Positions 1 to 8,278 of a stretch of 64,000 nt of DNA are shown here, piece after piece (the stretch's first letter is position 1; each line of letters starts with the position of its first letter). Source of the DNA: DB1 sp049323655 (GTDB taxonomy: Bacteria; Desulfobacterota; Desulfobulbia; Desulfobulbales; SURF-16). The notes below the pieces were generated by a model. It did not search any database and was not told the DNA's origin. It saw only the letters and a list, made by a program, of their open reading frames with translations. Position numbers and translations under genes: made by a program. The stretch is from NCBI GenBank assembly GCA_049323655.1, contig JBMONO010000009.1, positions 62,001 through 126,000 on the forward strand, written 5' to 3'.

Positions 1-2016
1 CTCTGCCGGCTCCACCGGCACCGCCCCGGCCATCTGCTCGTTCGGAGAAGACAGCGATTCTCCCAGTTCTGCCGCATCCGGTTCCGGAACCGCATCGGTA
101 TTCATTGTTTCGTCGGCGCCAATCGCCTCCACCTCGCTCACGACTTCCCCGTCAGCATCCTGCGTCTGTTCGGTAATCACCGCTTCATTCACGTCTCCGG
201 CCGACGGAATGGACGGCTGCGCCTCTTCAGTGCCGAGCGGGCCCAGAGACTCGACGGTTGCCTCATCCTTGGCGTCCTGACCGGGGCTCTTGATGATATT
301 TTTTGAACGTTTCTGCGGCAAGGGCACACTGGTCGGAATCCGGACCCGGACCTGGGGCACGCCATGCATGATGAAGTTCTGATCAAACTGCTTCAGGGCA
401 AAATCGAGTTTTTTCCGGCCACTGATCACCTCATTAACCGTCTGCTCGAAATAGGCGGAGAGATTGATCCCCTTCATGGCGGGAAAGGCGCGGTTCAGGG
501 CGGCAAGTACCTTGCTTGCATTGTCTTTCAGATAAAAAGCGCCGGCTGCGTCGATGCCAAGATACTCCCTGTCGATCATCTGTTGCAACAAAAGCATCAG
601 GGAGGGATCCGCAGGCATGGCGAAGTCGGCAAGATCATCAAAAAGCACGGCAAAGGAAGAGGTTGTCGGCTTGCTTCCCGCACTCTGCTCCGGAATGATC
701 TGCTCCACCCGGACGTTCAGGCCGGGTGCCAATCCAACAAGCGGGCAGGGATCCAACAGCGGGGCGGAAACACCGGCATGGAAACAACGGAGAAAACCCT
801 GCTCCTCAACCAGCGGCGCGCTGCCGACAAAGAGACACCCTCCGCCGCCGGCGCATGTCACGGATATCATTTTTCCCGAAACGGCGCCCATCTGGCTGGC
901 CAGAGCCCGGCTGCGGATAAGCTCATAGAGCCGCCGCTCCGCGGGAGACACGACTTCCGGCAGCGCCTCGCCTGTCAACTCCGGCAGCAGGGGAAGAATA
1001 CCCTGGCCGGCCATTTCCCTGGCAACGAGACAGGCGCTGCCGAACCGTTTTTCCACTTCCGCCCGAATCAGCGCCAGGACGGCGCTGGCCTGGCAACCGG
1101 ACTCGGCAAGCGGATTGCTGACCAGCCCAGTCCAGCGCCCGTTGATCTCGATGCCATGGTAAAATTTCCACAAGGTCCGCGCCACCTCAACCGGACCCAT
1201 ACCGATCAAAACATGCCCATCCTCCAGCAATTCAGCCAGCCGGTATGGAACGGGCGGCTCGACCTGAAACGGCTCGGAACCGAGCTGTTCCACCACGCAC
1301 GGCTGTCCCTCGAAAAGAGCAACTGTTCTTTTCGCCTCGGCCGCATCCTTCAGCAGCCCATCGTCGGAGATACCGTAGACCTCGCGCAGCCTGGCGGAGA
1401 ATACGCCCCCGGGACCGGCCAGGCGAACTTCGATCCCCCAGTGCGTTGCCATGTTGGGCTCGGCACACTCCCTCTTTCGTTCGTCAAGGAGAAAAAGGAT
1501 AGTCAGGGAGGAAAAGGTGAGGGGCAGACCGCCGGGCCCTGCGCCGGTACCGATCAATCGGCTAATATGTCCGGTGAGGCAGTTGTTAAACAGAGAACGG
1601 ATATAAAGAGCGGCGGCCCTGGCCGCATTGACCGGCTCCACCAGGTGAAAGGAGGCGGCCAGCTCGTCGGCGGTGAGGCCCGAGAGATGAATCCGGCGAG
1701 CGCTTTTCTGCCCCCGGGTGGCGGCAAAGAGAAAGCCGTTCAGCATCCAGCTCCATAGCTCGCCCCGCTGGTCGCTGTCAAAGCCCAGATAGATGTCTTT
1801 GTCGAGACTGGCGAGCAGCGCCCCGGCAACCTGCCGCCCCCCTTCTGTCGGCACGAACTGAAAGCCGGTTTCCCCGGTCCACAGTTTTGCCGCAGCGGGA
1901 TTATAAATTACCGTCATCGGCGCGGAACGCACCAGCAACGGCTCACAGGCTCCGTTGCTCTGTTCCCGCAGCGCCTTTGCCTTTGCCTCGGATTCAACGA
2001 TCACCAGAGTTGCCAT
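1..2016 (-). CDS. Catalytically inactivated topoisomerase IA-like protein (partial, C-terminus beyond window)
   Basis: The frame is open for 672 codons from ATG at 2016 to the window edge, with an AGGAG about 9 nt upstream of the start. The N-terminus (MATLVIVESEAKAKAL) and the order of segments follow bacterial TopA throughout: TOPRIM, the 'RIHLSGLT' region, the 'SLTILFLLDERKRE' helix, the active-site strand, and the 'RRLYELIRSRALASQM' block. The active-site strand reads GLVSNPLAES at residues 297-306, where TopA has GLITYMRTDS. The nucleophilic Tyr is therefore Asn301, and the following Arg is Leu. The TOPRIM motif DPDREGE is DSDQRGE (residues 80-86). The usual zinc fingers are absent; an acidic Glu/Asp-rich tail follows from about residue 570. 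Seen: the substitutions. Inferred: it cannot cleave DNA and may act as a DNA-binding or structural paralogue. It is divergent from the winged-helix/SUMF1 gene. Confidence 0.8.
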   Translation of the reverse strand, partial: MATLVIVESEAKAKALREQSNGACEPLLVRSAPMTVIYNPAAAKLWTGETGFQFVPTEGGRQVAGALLASLDKDIYLGFDSDQRGELWSWMLNGFLFAATRGQKSARRIHLSGLTADELAASFHLVEPVNAARAAALYIRSLFNNCLTGHISRLIGTGAGPGGLPLTFSSLTILFLLDERKRECAEPNMATHWGIEVRLAGPGGVFSARLREVYGISDDGLLKDAAEAKRTVALFEGQPCVVEQLGSEPFQVEPPVPYRLAELLEDGHVLIGMGPVEVARTLWKFYHGIEINGRWTGLVSNPLAESGCQASAVLALIRAEVEKRFGSACLVAREMAGQGILPLLPELTGEALPEVVSPAERRLYELIRSRALASQMGAVSGKMISVTCAGGGGCLFVGSAPLVEEQGFLRCFHAGVSAPLLDPCPLVGLAPGLNVRVEQIIPEQSAGSKPTTSSFAVLFDDLADFAMPADPSLMLLLQQMIDREYLGIDAAGAFYLKDNASKVLAALNRAFPAMKGINLSAYFEQTVNEVISGRKKLDFALKQFDQNFIMHGVPQVRVRIPTSVPLPQKRSKNIIKSPGQDAKDEATVESLGPLGTEEAQPSIPSAGDVNEAVITEQTQDADGEVVSEVEAIGADETMNTDAVPEPDAAELGESLSSPNEQMAGAVPVEPAE

Positions 2017-2050
2017 GGGCGAGGCTCCTGCGCAATAAGCGTAAAAGGTC

Positions 2051-2145
2051 TTTTTTCCCACAGAACGCACAGAGAACGCAGAGAAAACATCTTTAATTAT
2101 AACTAGTTACCCCTGTTCGCCCTGCGGTTTCTGTGGTTGCTTTTC
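2051..2145. repeat. Imperfect inverted repeat of cacagag/ctctgtg type
   Basis: In the divergent intergenic region, CCACAGAACGCA (2058-2069) is mirrored by TGCGGTTTCTGTGG (2123-2136), with further CACAGAGAACGCAGAG copies between. Similar A/G-purine-rich intergenic repeats are common in Desulfobacterota and Geobacter-like genomes. A role as a bidirectional terminator or regulatory element is not shown by the sequence. Confidence 0.4.
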
Positions 2146-2243
2146 AGTTATTACGATTCCATCATAAATAATCGGCTTCGCAACCCATTCTATCGATTTC
2201 AATACTAAAAAGCAAAATATAGATTTTTCCGCCCTGCTTCGGT

Positions 2244-4445
2244 ATGCTTGAAAGAAAGCCCTCTGATATCCCGCCTTCCAAACTCGGACCCTGCGCACCC
2301 ATGGCCCTGATCACTCTGCACGGCATCGACGAAGCCATTTCCAACCTCAACGCCAGTCCGGACACCCTGAAAGGCCGGCTTATTGCTCTGATTCGCGCCG
2401 CCTTTCTCAGTGAAGAGAGTTTGCAGCAACCGCAGACCATTGCCCCGGAAGAATTGATTCGCGCCCTGTGGGGCGAGGACGATCCGGCCCGAATTCGGCA
2501 AAGACGCAAAAATCTCTCCAGTCTCAAGTCCGCCCTGAACAAGGCCCTGAAGGAGCTGGGGCAGGAAGGCAAAAACCCGGAAGGAATCATCATCGGCCGC
2601 GACTATGTTTTCACCATCTCCGATGAACACAAGGACTCCATTCTGCAGCAACTGGGAATCAGTCCGACCATGGATGCCGGACAACTCGCCGCGCTTTTCC
2701 GGGAAATTCTCGGTGGCATCCTGGACAAAGGCGACTCCCGCAAGCAGGCCGACCAGCTTCTTGCCGAACTCGACAAGGCACGGGAGATGATCATGCGAGC
2801 CGCCGGACACGGCAGCCCGGCTGGCGATGGCATTGAGGAAAAGGGCTCCGGTGCGGGAACGGGAGAAGCGACAGGCGATACTGACGGCACCGGAATGGTG
2901 GTGGAGGAAGTCGCTCTCGGCGAAAATGAAGAGTTTGAAATCATCGAGGAGATCATCGACAACGACGCTCAGTCGGCCGGCGCCGGTCCTGAGCCAGCGG
3001 ACGAGGTCGGAATAGAGATGGAACCGGCCGTAGTTCCTGCGGCGCCGGGAGAGATCGAGGTTGTTGACGAGAAGATTATCGAGGCGGTGGATGTGGTCGA
3101 GGTCAGCGACCAGGAAATCACCGAGGCGGTCGACGAGGTCGAGGTCAGCGACCAGGATATCACCGAGCTGGTCGACGAAGTCGAGGTCAGCGACCAGGAA
3201 ATCAGCGAGGCGGTCGACGAGGTCGAGGTCAGCGACCAGGAAATCACCGAGGCGGTCGACGTGGTCGAGGTCAGCGACCAGGAAATCACCGAGGTGGTCG
3301 ACGAGGTCGAGGTCAGCGACCAGCAAATCACCGAGGTAGTCGACGAGGTCGAGGTCAGCGACCAGGATATCACCGAGCCGGTCGACGAGGTCGAGGTCAG
3401 CGACCAGGATATCAGCGAGGCGTTGGGTGGGGGCGAGATCTATGACGGGATTACTGACGGGGAAGACGCACCACAAGGAGAAGGCAGTGCCATTGGCGAT
3501 CACCCCTCCGTGCTGACCGGCCCGGACGCCGACAGGACAGTCCCGCCACCACCCTTTTCGTCAAACCGCACCCTTGACCTGAGCCATTACCTGGAAGCCG
3601 ATGAAGCGCTGGCCGCACCGGAACAGACCATGGCCGAGTCCCATGATGAGTATGTCGCCCAGATCCTTGAACGGTTCATGCCCCGGTTTATCAAGATACC
3701 TGCCGGTCATTATCCGGTCGGTGCGGTCGCACCCGGTCGCGACGAACGCCCGGCTGCCACAATCTGGCTGCCGGGTTTTTATATCAGCCAAGTGCCTGTA
3801 ACCAATGACCTCTTTGATTTTTTTGTCAGGGAGACCGGCTATGAAACCGATGCCGAGCAGGCCGGGTCCGGCACCGTCTTCACCGGCCGCGTCAGCTCCC
3901 GTATCGACCCCGACAGTGGCCGAAAAATCATGGTCATTACCCGCGGCGCCTTTTCGCAACGGGTACGGGGAGCCAACTGGCGTCATCCCGCCGGCCCCGA
4001 GAGTTCAGTGAAACATAAGGCAAATCATCCGGTGGTGCAGATAAGCCGCCGTGATGCCCTGGCCTTTGCCGCCTGGGCCGGGAAACGTCTGCCTTCCGAA
4101 GATGAATGGGAGGCCGCGGCCCGGGGGCCGCAGGGGCTGCCCTTTCCCTGGGGCAACGAGTGGCGTGATGGTCTTGCCAACACCGAATCATCCCTGCTCG
4201 GTGACACGACGCCGGTCAGCCGTTACGGCCGCGCCGCCATGAGCCCCTTCGGCCTCTGTGATCTCCTCGGAAATGTCTTCGAGTGGACCGCCACCAGCCT
4301 CCCGCCTGGCAGCCGGGGTCATGGGCAGCTGATCCATGTCCTGAAAGGGGGCTGCTGGATATCCCGGGAACCCGTCACCGCTGCCGGCCGGCGCCTGGAA
4401 AATGACACCTGGTCCAACATCATCGGTTTTCGTTGCGCGGTCTGA
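2244..4445 (+). CDS. Winged-helix / acidic tandem-repeat / SUMF1 (FGE-sulfatase-like) protein
   Basis: 733 aa from the first ATG. An ATG at 2301 (MALITLHG) is an equally plausible start; neither has a strong ribosome site. Domains: residues about 70-135 resemble an OmpR/SARP winged helix ('EELIRALWGEDDPAR', then an LxxLKxAL helix and 'GRDYVFTI'). Residues about 272-397 are nine 14-residue acidic repeats (EVSDQEITEAVDEV type). Residues about 475-733 form a formylglycine-generating-enzyme/SUMF1 fold (IPAGHYPVG, ISRRDALAFAAWAGKRLPSE, LLGNVFEWT, LKGGCWISRE, IGFRCAV). The Cys pair used by true formylglycine-generating enzymes is missing, so a sulfatase-activating role is unlikely. It is divergent from the pseudo-topoisomerase, and both proteins carry acidic low-complexity segments. 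Function unknown; DNA-binding sensor or scaffold is inference. Confidence 0.75.
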   Translation: MLERKPSDIPPSKLGPCAPMALITLHGIDEAISNLNASPDTLKGRLIALIRAAFLSEESLQQPQTIAPEELIRALWGEDDPARIRQRRKNLSSLKSALNKALKELGQEGKNPEGIIIGRDYVFTISDEHKDSILQQLGISPTMDAGQLAALFREILGGILDKGDSRKQADQLLAELDKAREMIMRAAGHGSPAGDGIEEKGSGAGTGEATGDTDGTGMVVEEVALGENEEFEIIEEIIDNDAQSAGAGPEPADEVGIEMEPAVVPAAPGEIEVVDEKIIEAVDVVEVSDQEITEAVDEVEVSDQDITELVDEVEVSDQEISEAVDEVEVSDQEITEAVDVVEVSDQEITEVVDEVEVSDQQITEVVDEVEVSDQDITEPVDEVEVSDQDISEALGGGEIYDGITDGEDAPQGEGSAIGDHPSVLTGPDADRTVPPPPFSSNRTLDLSHYLEADEALAAPEQTMAESHDEYVAQILERFMPRFIKIPAGHYPVGAVAPGRDERPAATIWLPGFYISQVPVTNDLFDFFVRETGYETDAEQAGSGTVFTGRVSSRIDPDSGRKIMVITRGAFSQRVRGANWRHPAGPESSVKHKANHPVVQISRRDALAFAAWAGKRLPSEDEWEAAARGPQGLPFPWGNEWRDGLANTESSLLGDTTPVSRYGRAAMSPFGLCDLLGNVFEWTATSLPPGSRGHGQLIHVLKGGCWISREPVTAAGRRLENDTWSNIIGFRCAV
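3057..3434 (+). repeat. 42-bp tandem repeat, about nine copies
   Basis: Eight well-conserved 42-bp units (3099-3434) follow one degenerate unit (3057-3098), all in frame, each coding a 14-aa acidic unit. Variation is confined to a few codons (E/D/Q at position 6, A/L/V/P at position 10). Each unit contains GGTCG-N7-CGACC, a short inverted repeat. The 42-bp period keeps the antisense strand open as well, which creates a spurious minus ORF. There are no spacers, so this is not a CRISPR. Confidence 0.95.
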
Positions 4446-4467
4446 GCCGGATGGGGGCCGCCCCACC

Positions 4468-5562
4468 TCACCGGGACAGGGCGTGATCGATCTGCGTCTC
4501 AGACACCTCATCGGTCATGATGACCCGGCCAATGGCGGTGGGCAGCACAAAAACCGGGGTGCCGGCGATTGCCTTCTTGTCCGTTTTCAGAAAAGATTTC
4601 ATTACCGCTCTATCCAGATCAGCCGGGATCGTCACCGGCAGCCGGAAACTGTCGATCAGCGCGTAGATTTCGTCGGCCTCCGCCCTGCTGAGCAACGATT
4701 TCGCCACCGCAATTTCGTTGACAGCGACCATCCCCATGGCCACCGCCGCGCCATGGGGGATGGAAAAGTCCGAGGCCGCCTCAACCGCATGGCCGATGGT
4801 ATGGCCGTAATTGAGAATGCGGCGCAGATCCGCCTCTTTTTCGTCCGCTGCCACCACCGCCGCCTTGATGGCGCAGCAGCGCAGAATCACCTCCTCAAGA
4901 ACGGCAAGATCGAGGGCGAGGATGCGTTGCCGCTGCCGGGCGAGAAAGGAAAAAAAATCCCGGTCATAAATGACCCCGTACTTGATAACCTCGGCCAGGC
5001 CGTTAAGCAATTCGGCAAATGGCAGGGTCAGCAAGACACTGCTGTCAATATAGACCGCCTTGGGCTGATAAAAGGCGCCCACCAGGTTCTTGCCTTCCGG
5101 AATGTCAACCCCGGTCTTGCCACCCACCGAACTGTCAACCTGGGCGAGCAGACTTGTCGGCACCTGGACAAAAGGAATGCCCCGCATGTAGATCGCCGCG
5201 ACAAAGCCGGCCATATCACCGGTGACACCGCCACCAAGGGCGAGCAGACAATCCTTGCGATCAACCCCAAGGCGGGCCAGACCGCTGCACAGCTCACCGA
5301 TGGTGGTGAGATTCTTGCTCGCCTCCCCATGGGGAAAGCAGAGCATCTCACAGGCCAGATCAGCACTGCGCAAGGAATCAGCCACCCTGACGCCATAGAT
5401 TTCCGCGACCCGGTCATCGGCGATGATGACATAGCGCTTGCCGACCGCGCGGTCGGCAAGATCCGGGCCGATTTTATCAAGCAAACCATTGTCAACCATG
5501 ATCGGATAAGATCGACTTCCCAATCCGACATCAATTTTCTGTATCTGGGCGCTCTTCTGCAT
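4468..5562 (-). CDS. aroB: 3-dehydroquinate synthase
   Basis: Second step of the shikimate pathway: converts DAHP to 3-dehydroquinate with NAD+ and a divalent metal in the cytoplasm. The 364 aa match the family length. Visible motifs are the nucleotide-binding LALGGGVTGDMAGFVAA, 'QVPTSLLAQVDSSVGGKTG', the metal-site 'GLAEVIKYG', and 'LNYGHTIGHAVE' with metal-binding His, followed by 'PHGAAVAMGM'. It stands alone, convergent with the upstream SUMF1 gene (22-bp gap), with no other aro gene nearby. The short plus-strand ORFs over it are shadows. Confidence 0.96.
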   Translation of the reverse strand: MQKSAQIQKIDVGLGSRSYPIMVDNGLLDKIGPDLADRAVGKRYVIIADDRVAEIYGVRVADSLRSADLACEMLCFPHGEASKNLTTIGELCSGLARLGVDRKDCLLALGGGVTGDMAGFVAAIYMRGIPFVQVPTSLLAQVDSSVGGKTGVDIPEGKNLVGAFYQPKAVYIDSSVLLTLPFAELLNGLAEVIKYGVIYDRDFFSFLARQRQRILALDLAVLEEVILRCCAIKAAVVAADEKEADLRRILNYGHTIGHAVEAASDFSIPHGAAVAMGMVAVNEIAVAKSLLSRAEADEIYALIDSFRLPVTIPADLDRAVMKSFLKTDKKAIAGTPVFVLPTAIGRVIMTDEVSETQIDHALSR

Positions 5563-5655
5563 ACTTCCTCACCTCCTCCTGCTTTCTGCCGACATCCTCT
5601 GCGAAACACTTGACAAGAAAAACAGGTTCACTAGACTATTACAAGAAACAATTGC

Positions 5656-5713
5656 TGATGGCGACTTTTTGCTTAGCCATCCCCGAAATTGACTTTTTGC
5701 GAGATCATCAATT
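5656..5713 (+). repeat. Dispersed intergenic repeat, copy A
   Basis: The core CTTAGCCATCCCCGAAATTG continues into ACTTTTTGCGAGATCAT. It matches, in opposite orientation, the sequence at 51771-51830 with three differences over about 35 nt. It also matches 62932-62953 (19/22). It lies between aroB and the small winged-helix gene and carries internal direct repeats (GACTTTTTGC twice, AATTGCTGA twice). Confidence 0.8.
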
Positions 5714-5749
5714 GCTGACCCGACGATTTTTCCGGAAAAAGGAGGCGCC

Positions 5750-6172
5750 ATGATTGCACCAAAGGAAGACGAAACGAAACAGCTCCAGAACTCCCAGTTA
5801 ACCAAAGCAGGCCGTGAGGTGGGTAAGGCTCTGGCCCGCTCCTCCTTTCAGGCGGAACAGACCGGCAGGAAAATCAAGAAGAAGGTTGAGGAAACCGTGT
5901 CCCGTGTGGCCGGCAAGGCAAAAAAAAACAAGTCTCCCTTCACTGAAAAAGGCGGGATTGCGGTGACCGAGACCATGGGCTTTGTTGCCGGAGAAATTTT
6001 CGAACACCTCTGCCAGAAAGGGGAAATGCCGACCGAACAGCTGGTGCACGCCATTATGCACCGGCAGAACTCGAACGCCATGGTCTACTGCGCCATCGGC
6101 TGGCTCGCCCGTGAAGGGAAAATCGCCTTTTCCCCGGACGGTTCGATCATCTCACTTTCCGAGGAATGCTGA
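5750..6172 (+). CDS. Small winged-helix domain protein (DUF2582-like)
   Basis: 140 aa preceded by a strong AAAGGAGG ribosome site. The N-terminal half (residues 1-65) is Lys/Glu-rich, probably helical or disordered. Residues about 72-137 form a compact winged-helix module with GEIFEHLCQKGEMPTEQLVH and the hallmark 'VYCAIGWLAREGKIAF'. This is the pattern of the DUF2582 winged-helix family, whose function is unknown. It is a single gene between a dispersed repeat and a strong terminator-like hairpin. A DNA-binding or nucleoid-associated role is possible but not shown. Confidence 0.75.
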   Translation: MIAPKEDETKQLQNSQLTKAGREVGKALARSSFQAEQTGRKIKKKVEETVSRVAGKAKKNKSPFTEKGGIAVTETMGFVAGEIFEHLCQKGEMPTEQLVHAIMHRQNSNAMVYCAIGWLAREGKIAFSPDGSIISLSEEC

Positions 6173-6230
6173 TCGTATCAACATTCGCAACCCTCCGTCA
6201 GACCAGCAGGGTCACGATCCGTTCCTTCAC

Positions 6231-6266
6231 AAAAAAAAGGAGACGCCGACGCGGCGCCTCCTTTTT
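6231..6266. terminator. Bidirectional rho-independent terminator
   Basis: An A8 tract, GGAGACGCCG stem, ACG loop, CGGCGCCTCC stem and T5 form a hairpin between convergent genes (the winged-helix gene and sat). The A-run on one side and the T-run on the other let it serve both strands. Confidence 0.8.
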
Positions 6267-6303
6267 CAATTCCCGTTTCGCAACGGAAGGTCGTCTGCTC
6301 TGA

Positions 6304-7581
6304 TTACATGGCGGAGCCGGAAGCAGCGCCCTGCATCTTCACTGCGACCTTCTCGGTCAGACCTTCATAGTACTCGCGCAGAATCACGAGAACTTCTTCA
6401 CGACCGAAGTGATCCGGAATCGGAGCGCCCTCGGAAAGGGCTTTGCGCAGTTTGGTACCGGAGAGGATAACGCGGTTTGATTTGTCATGCGGGCAGGTGC
6501 GCAGAGAGGCCATGCCGTCGCATTTGGAGCAGTAGAAGGTCCAGTCGATCTTCATCGGCCTGCAGAGCAGATCCTTGCCCGGATCGCCGGTGGTGGGGAT
6601 CTTATCAAAGATCTCCTGGGCCTCGAACAGGCCGTAGAAATCGCCAACACCTGCATGGTCACGGCCGATCAGCATGTTGTTGACGCCGTAGTTCTGGCGG
6701 AAGGTGGCATGGAGCAGACCTTCGCGGGGACCGGCGTAGCGCATATCCAGCGGATATCCGGCCTGGATAACGTTGTCTTTAACAAAGTGATGCTCAACCA
6801 GAGTATCGATGGCCTTCACGCGGACGTTGGCGGGGATGTCACCGGGTTTCAGGTTGCCGATCAGGGAGTGGATAAGAACGCCGTCGCAGACCTCGATGGC
6901 GATCTTGGCCAGGAACTCATGGGAGCGGTGCATCGGGTTGCGCAGCTGCAGAGCGGCGACGTTGGCCCAGCCCCTCTCCTCGAACATGGCGCGGGTTTCG
7001 GCCGGGGTCAGGTAGACGCCCTTGTACTCGGTCGGATACTCACCCTGGGAAAGAACCTTGACCGGACCGGCGATGTTGACCTCTTTCTGGGCCATGACCA
7101 TCTGCACACCGGGATGATCTTCCATGGCCACCTTCCAGAATTTGTCGTCGGCGCTGTCGTCGCCGTTGCCCTTGAAGACCTTCTCGCATTCCCATTTCTT
7201 GTCAGCCTCGGTCATCTCGTATTTCTCGGTGACCTTCATGGTGGCCATCAGCTCGCCCTTATGGACGAGAGCGATTTCCTCGTTGGCGGAAATGGCATTG
7301 GCCTCATCCTTGGAAATATCGAGGGTGATCGGCACCGGCCAGAAGGTGCCGTCCGCCATCTGAAAATTCTCGCAAACGCCTTTCCAGTCGGCCTTGGTCA
7401 TGAAGCCGCTCAGCGGGCTGAAGCCGCCGATGCCCATCATGATCAGGTCGCCTTTGGCGCGGGCGCTGACCTCGATTTTCTTCATGCCGGCGGCTCTCTC
7501 TTTCTCCGCAGCCAGCTCGCTGCCATGCAGCAATGCACACACAAGACCTTTCCCGCCATGAGGCGCAACTAATTTTGCCAT
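6304..7581 (-). CDS. sat: ATP sulfurylase (sulfate adenylyltransferase), dissimilatory type
   Basis: Activates sulfate to adenosine 5'-phosphosulfate, the entry step of dissimilatory sulfate reduction; in some relatives it also runs in the oxidative direction. 425 aa, homo-oligomeric family. Motifs: 'IGGFSPLSGFM' near the N-terminus, the active-site QLRNPMHRSHE (QxRNPxHxxHE), 'GRDHAGVGDFYG', and a Cys cluster CSKCDGMASLRTC likely binding zinc, as in dissimilatory Sat. A clear AAAGGAG lies upstream of the ATG. It is monocistronic here, with its own terminator. No apr, dsr or qmo genes are in the window. It could also supply APS for PAPS used by the two sulfotransferases in the glycan island, although no APS kinase is visible. 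Confidence 0.97.
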   Translation of the reverse strand: MAKLVAPHGGKGLVCALLHGSELAAEKERAAGMKKIEVSARAKGDLIMMGIGGFSPLSGFMTKADWKGVCENFQMADGTFWPVPITLDISKDEANAISANEEIALVHKGELMATMKVTEKYEMTEADKKWECEKVFKGNGDDSADDKFWKVAMEDHPGVQMVMAQKEVNIAGPVKVLSQGEYPTEYKGVYLTPAETRAMFEERGWANVAALQLRNPMHRSHEFLAKIAIEVCDGVLIHSLIGNLKPGDIPANVRVKAIDTLVEHHFVKDNVIQAGYPLDMRYAGPREGLLHATFRQNYGVNNMLIGRDHAGVGDFYGLFEAQEIFDKIPTTGDPGKDLLCRPMKIDWTFYCSKCDGMASLRTCPHDKSNRVILSGTKLRKALSEGAPIPDHFGREEVLVILREYYEGLTEKVAVKMQGAASGSAM

Positions 7582-7773
7582 TTGCTTCCGTCTCCTTTAA
7601 TTGTAGTTAAAGTCAGATATGTCCTCTAACAGAAATGAACCCGTATTCATTTTTAGACACATTTATATAAATTGGGGCTGGGTGATTGTCAAGAAAAAAA
7701 AATGAAGGGAAAAGAATGGAGGTCGGCGTCGTCCGCCGCCAAGACGATGGAAAATGAACGCAGCTACAGTGGG

Positions 7774-7793
7774 GCGGTCACGGCGGTGACCGC
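7774..7793 (-). terminator. Possible hairpin downstream of flaG
   Basis: GCGGTCAC-GGCG-GTGACCGC is a perfect 8-bp stem about 45 nt after the flaG stop codon. There is no T-run, so its termination role is uncertain. Confidence 0.3.
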
Positions 7794-7835
7794 TTCAGGG
7801 GAAAGTAACGCGGCGAAAAACAAAAAGCTTGCCTG

Positions 7836-8255
7836 TTAGACCTTTTCGTCAAAGAGCAGACCGATAAGATCGCGCAGCTTTTCCTTGAGTTTCAACACCT
7901 CTTCGGAAGGAAACTGTTTGATTACCTCATCGGTTTTTTTATCCCGCAGCTGGCTGACAATGCTTTTCGACTCCAGATCCTTATACAGACCAAAACGGAA
8001 AGCGCTGCCGATGGATTCGAGACGCTTATTGATATCCTTCACCGCCTCTTCCAGATCCTCCCGGGACAGCTCTTTCTCCTTTTTCCCCTCTTTTTCAGCC
8101 TTGCCGCGCAGGGCCTGCTCGTTGAGTTTGACCGTCACCGCCTCACTGCTTTCCGGCACGGGCTGCACCTGCGGCTTTACCGCGTCTTCCATTTCAACCG
8201 TCGATACGGTCGGCACGCCATACGTTTTAACATCAGTCGTTACGTTGACATCCAT
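7836..8255 (-). CDS. flaG: FlaG family flagellar protein
   Basis: 139 aa, normal for the family. The N-terminal ~60 residues are low-complexity and charged. The C-terminal part has the FlaG signature: a helix 'EAVKDINKRLESIGSAFRFG', then 'SIVSQLRDKKTDEVIKQFP' and a closing 'EKLRDLIGLLFDEKV'. FlaG proteins affect filament length in several flagellated bacteria. It is the last gene of the fliC-fliD-fliS-fliT-like-flaG minus-strand series, 23 bp after the chaperone gene. Confidence 0.85.
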   Translation of the reverse strand: MDVNVTTDVKTYGVPTVSTVEMEDAVKPQVQPVPESSEAVTVKLNEQALRGKAEKEGKKEKELSREDLEEAVKDINKRLESIGSAFRFGLYKDLESKSIVSQLRDKKTDEVIKQFPSEEVLKLKEKLRDLIGLLFDEKV

Positions 8256-8278
8256 GACAACCTCCAGCGATAATGATC

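Noticed and set aside
364..1758. Long plus-strand open frame opposite the topoisomerase-like gene
   Set aside because: It is the exact antisense register of a 672-codon coding frame with clear TopA homology; its own translation resembles no protein family.
3057..3434. CRISPR-like array
   Set aside because: Units are contiguous with no unique spacers, and they code in frame for a protein.
2205..3503. 432-codon minus frame with VADLDLVDRLGD repeats
   Set aside because: The 42-bp period, a multiple of three, keeps the antisense frame open; outside the repeat it has no protein-like features and runs against the SUMF1 gene.
4350..4445. Variable region of a diversity-generating retroelement at the SUMF1 C-terminus
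   Set aside because: No reverse transcriptase, template repeat or adenine-rich template-like copy was found in the window.
4402..5613. 403-codon plus frame over aroB
   Set aside because: Shadow of aroB, which shows full motif conservation on the minus strand.
6487..7572. 361-codon plus frame over sat
   Set aside because: Antisense shadow of an unmistakable ATP sulfurylase gene.
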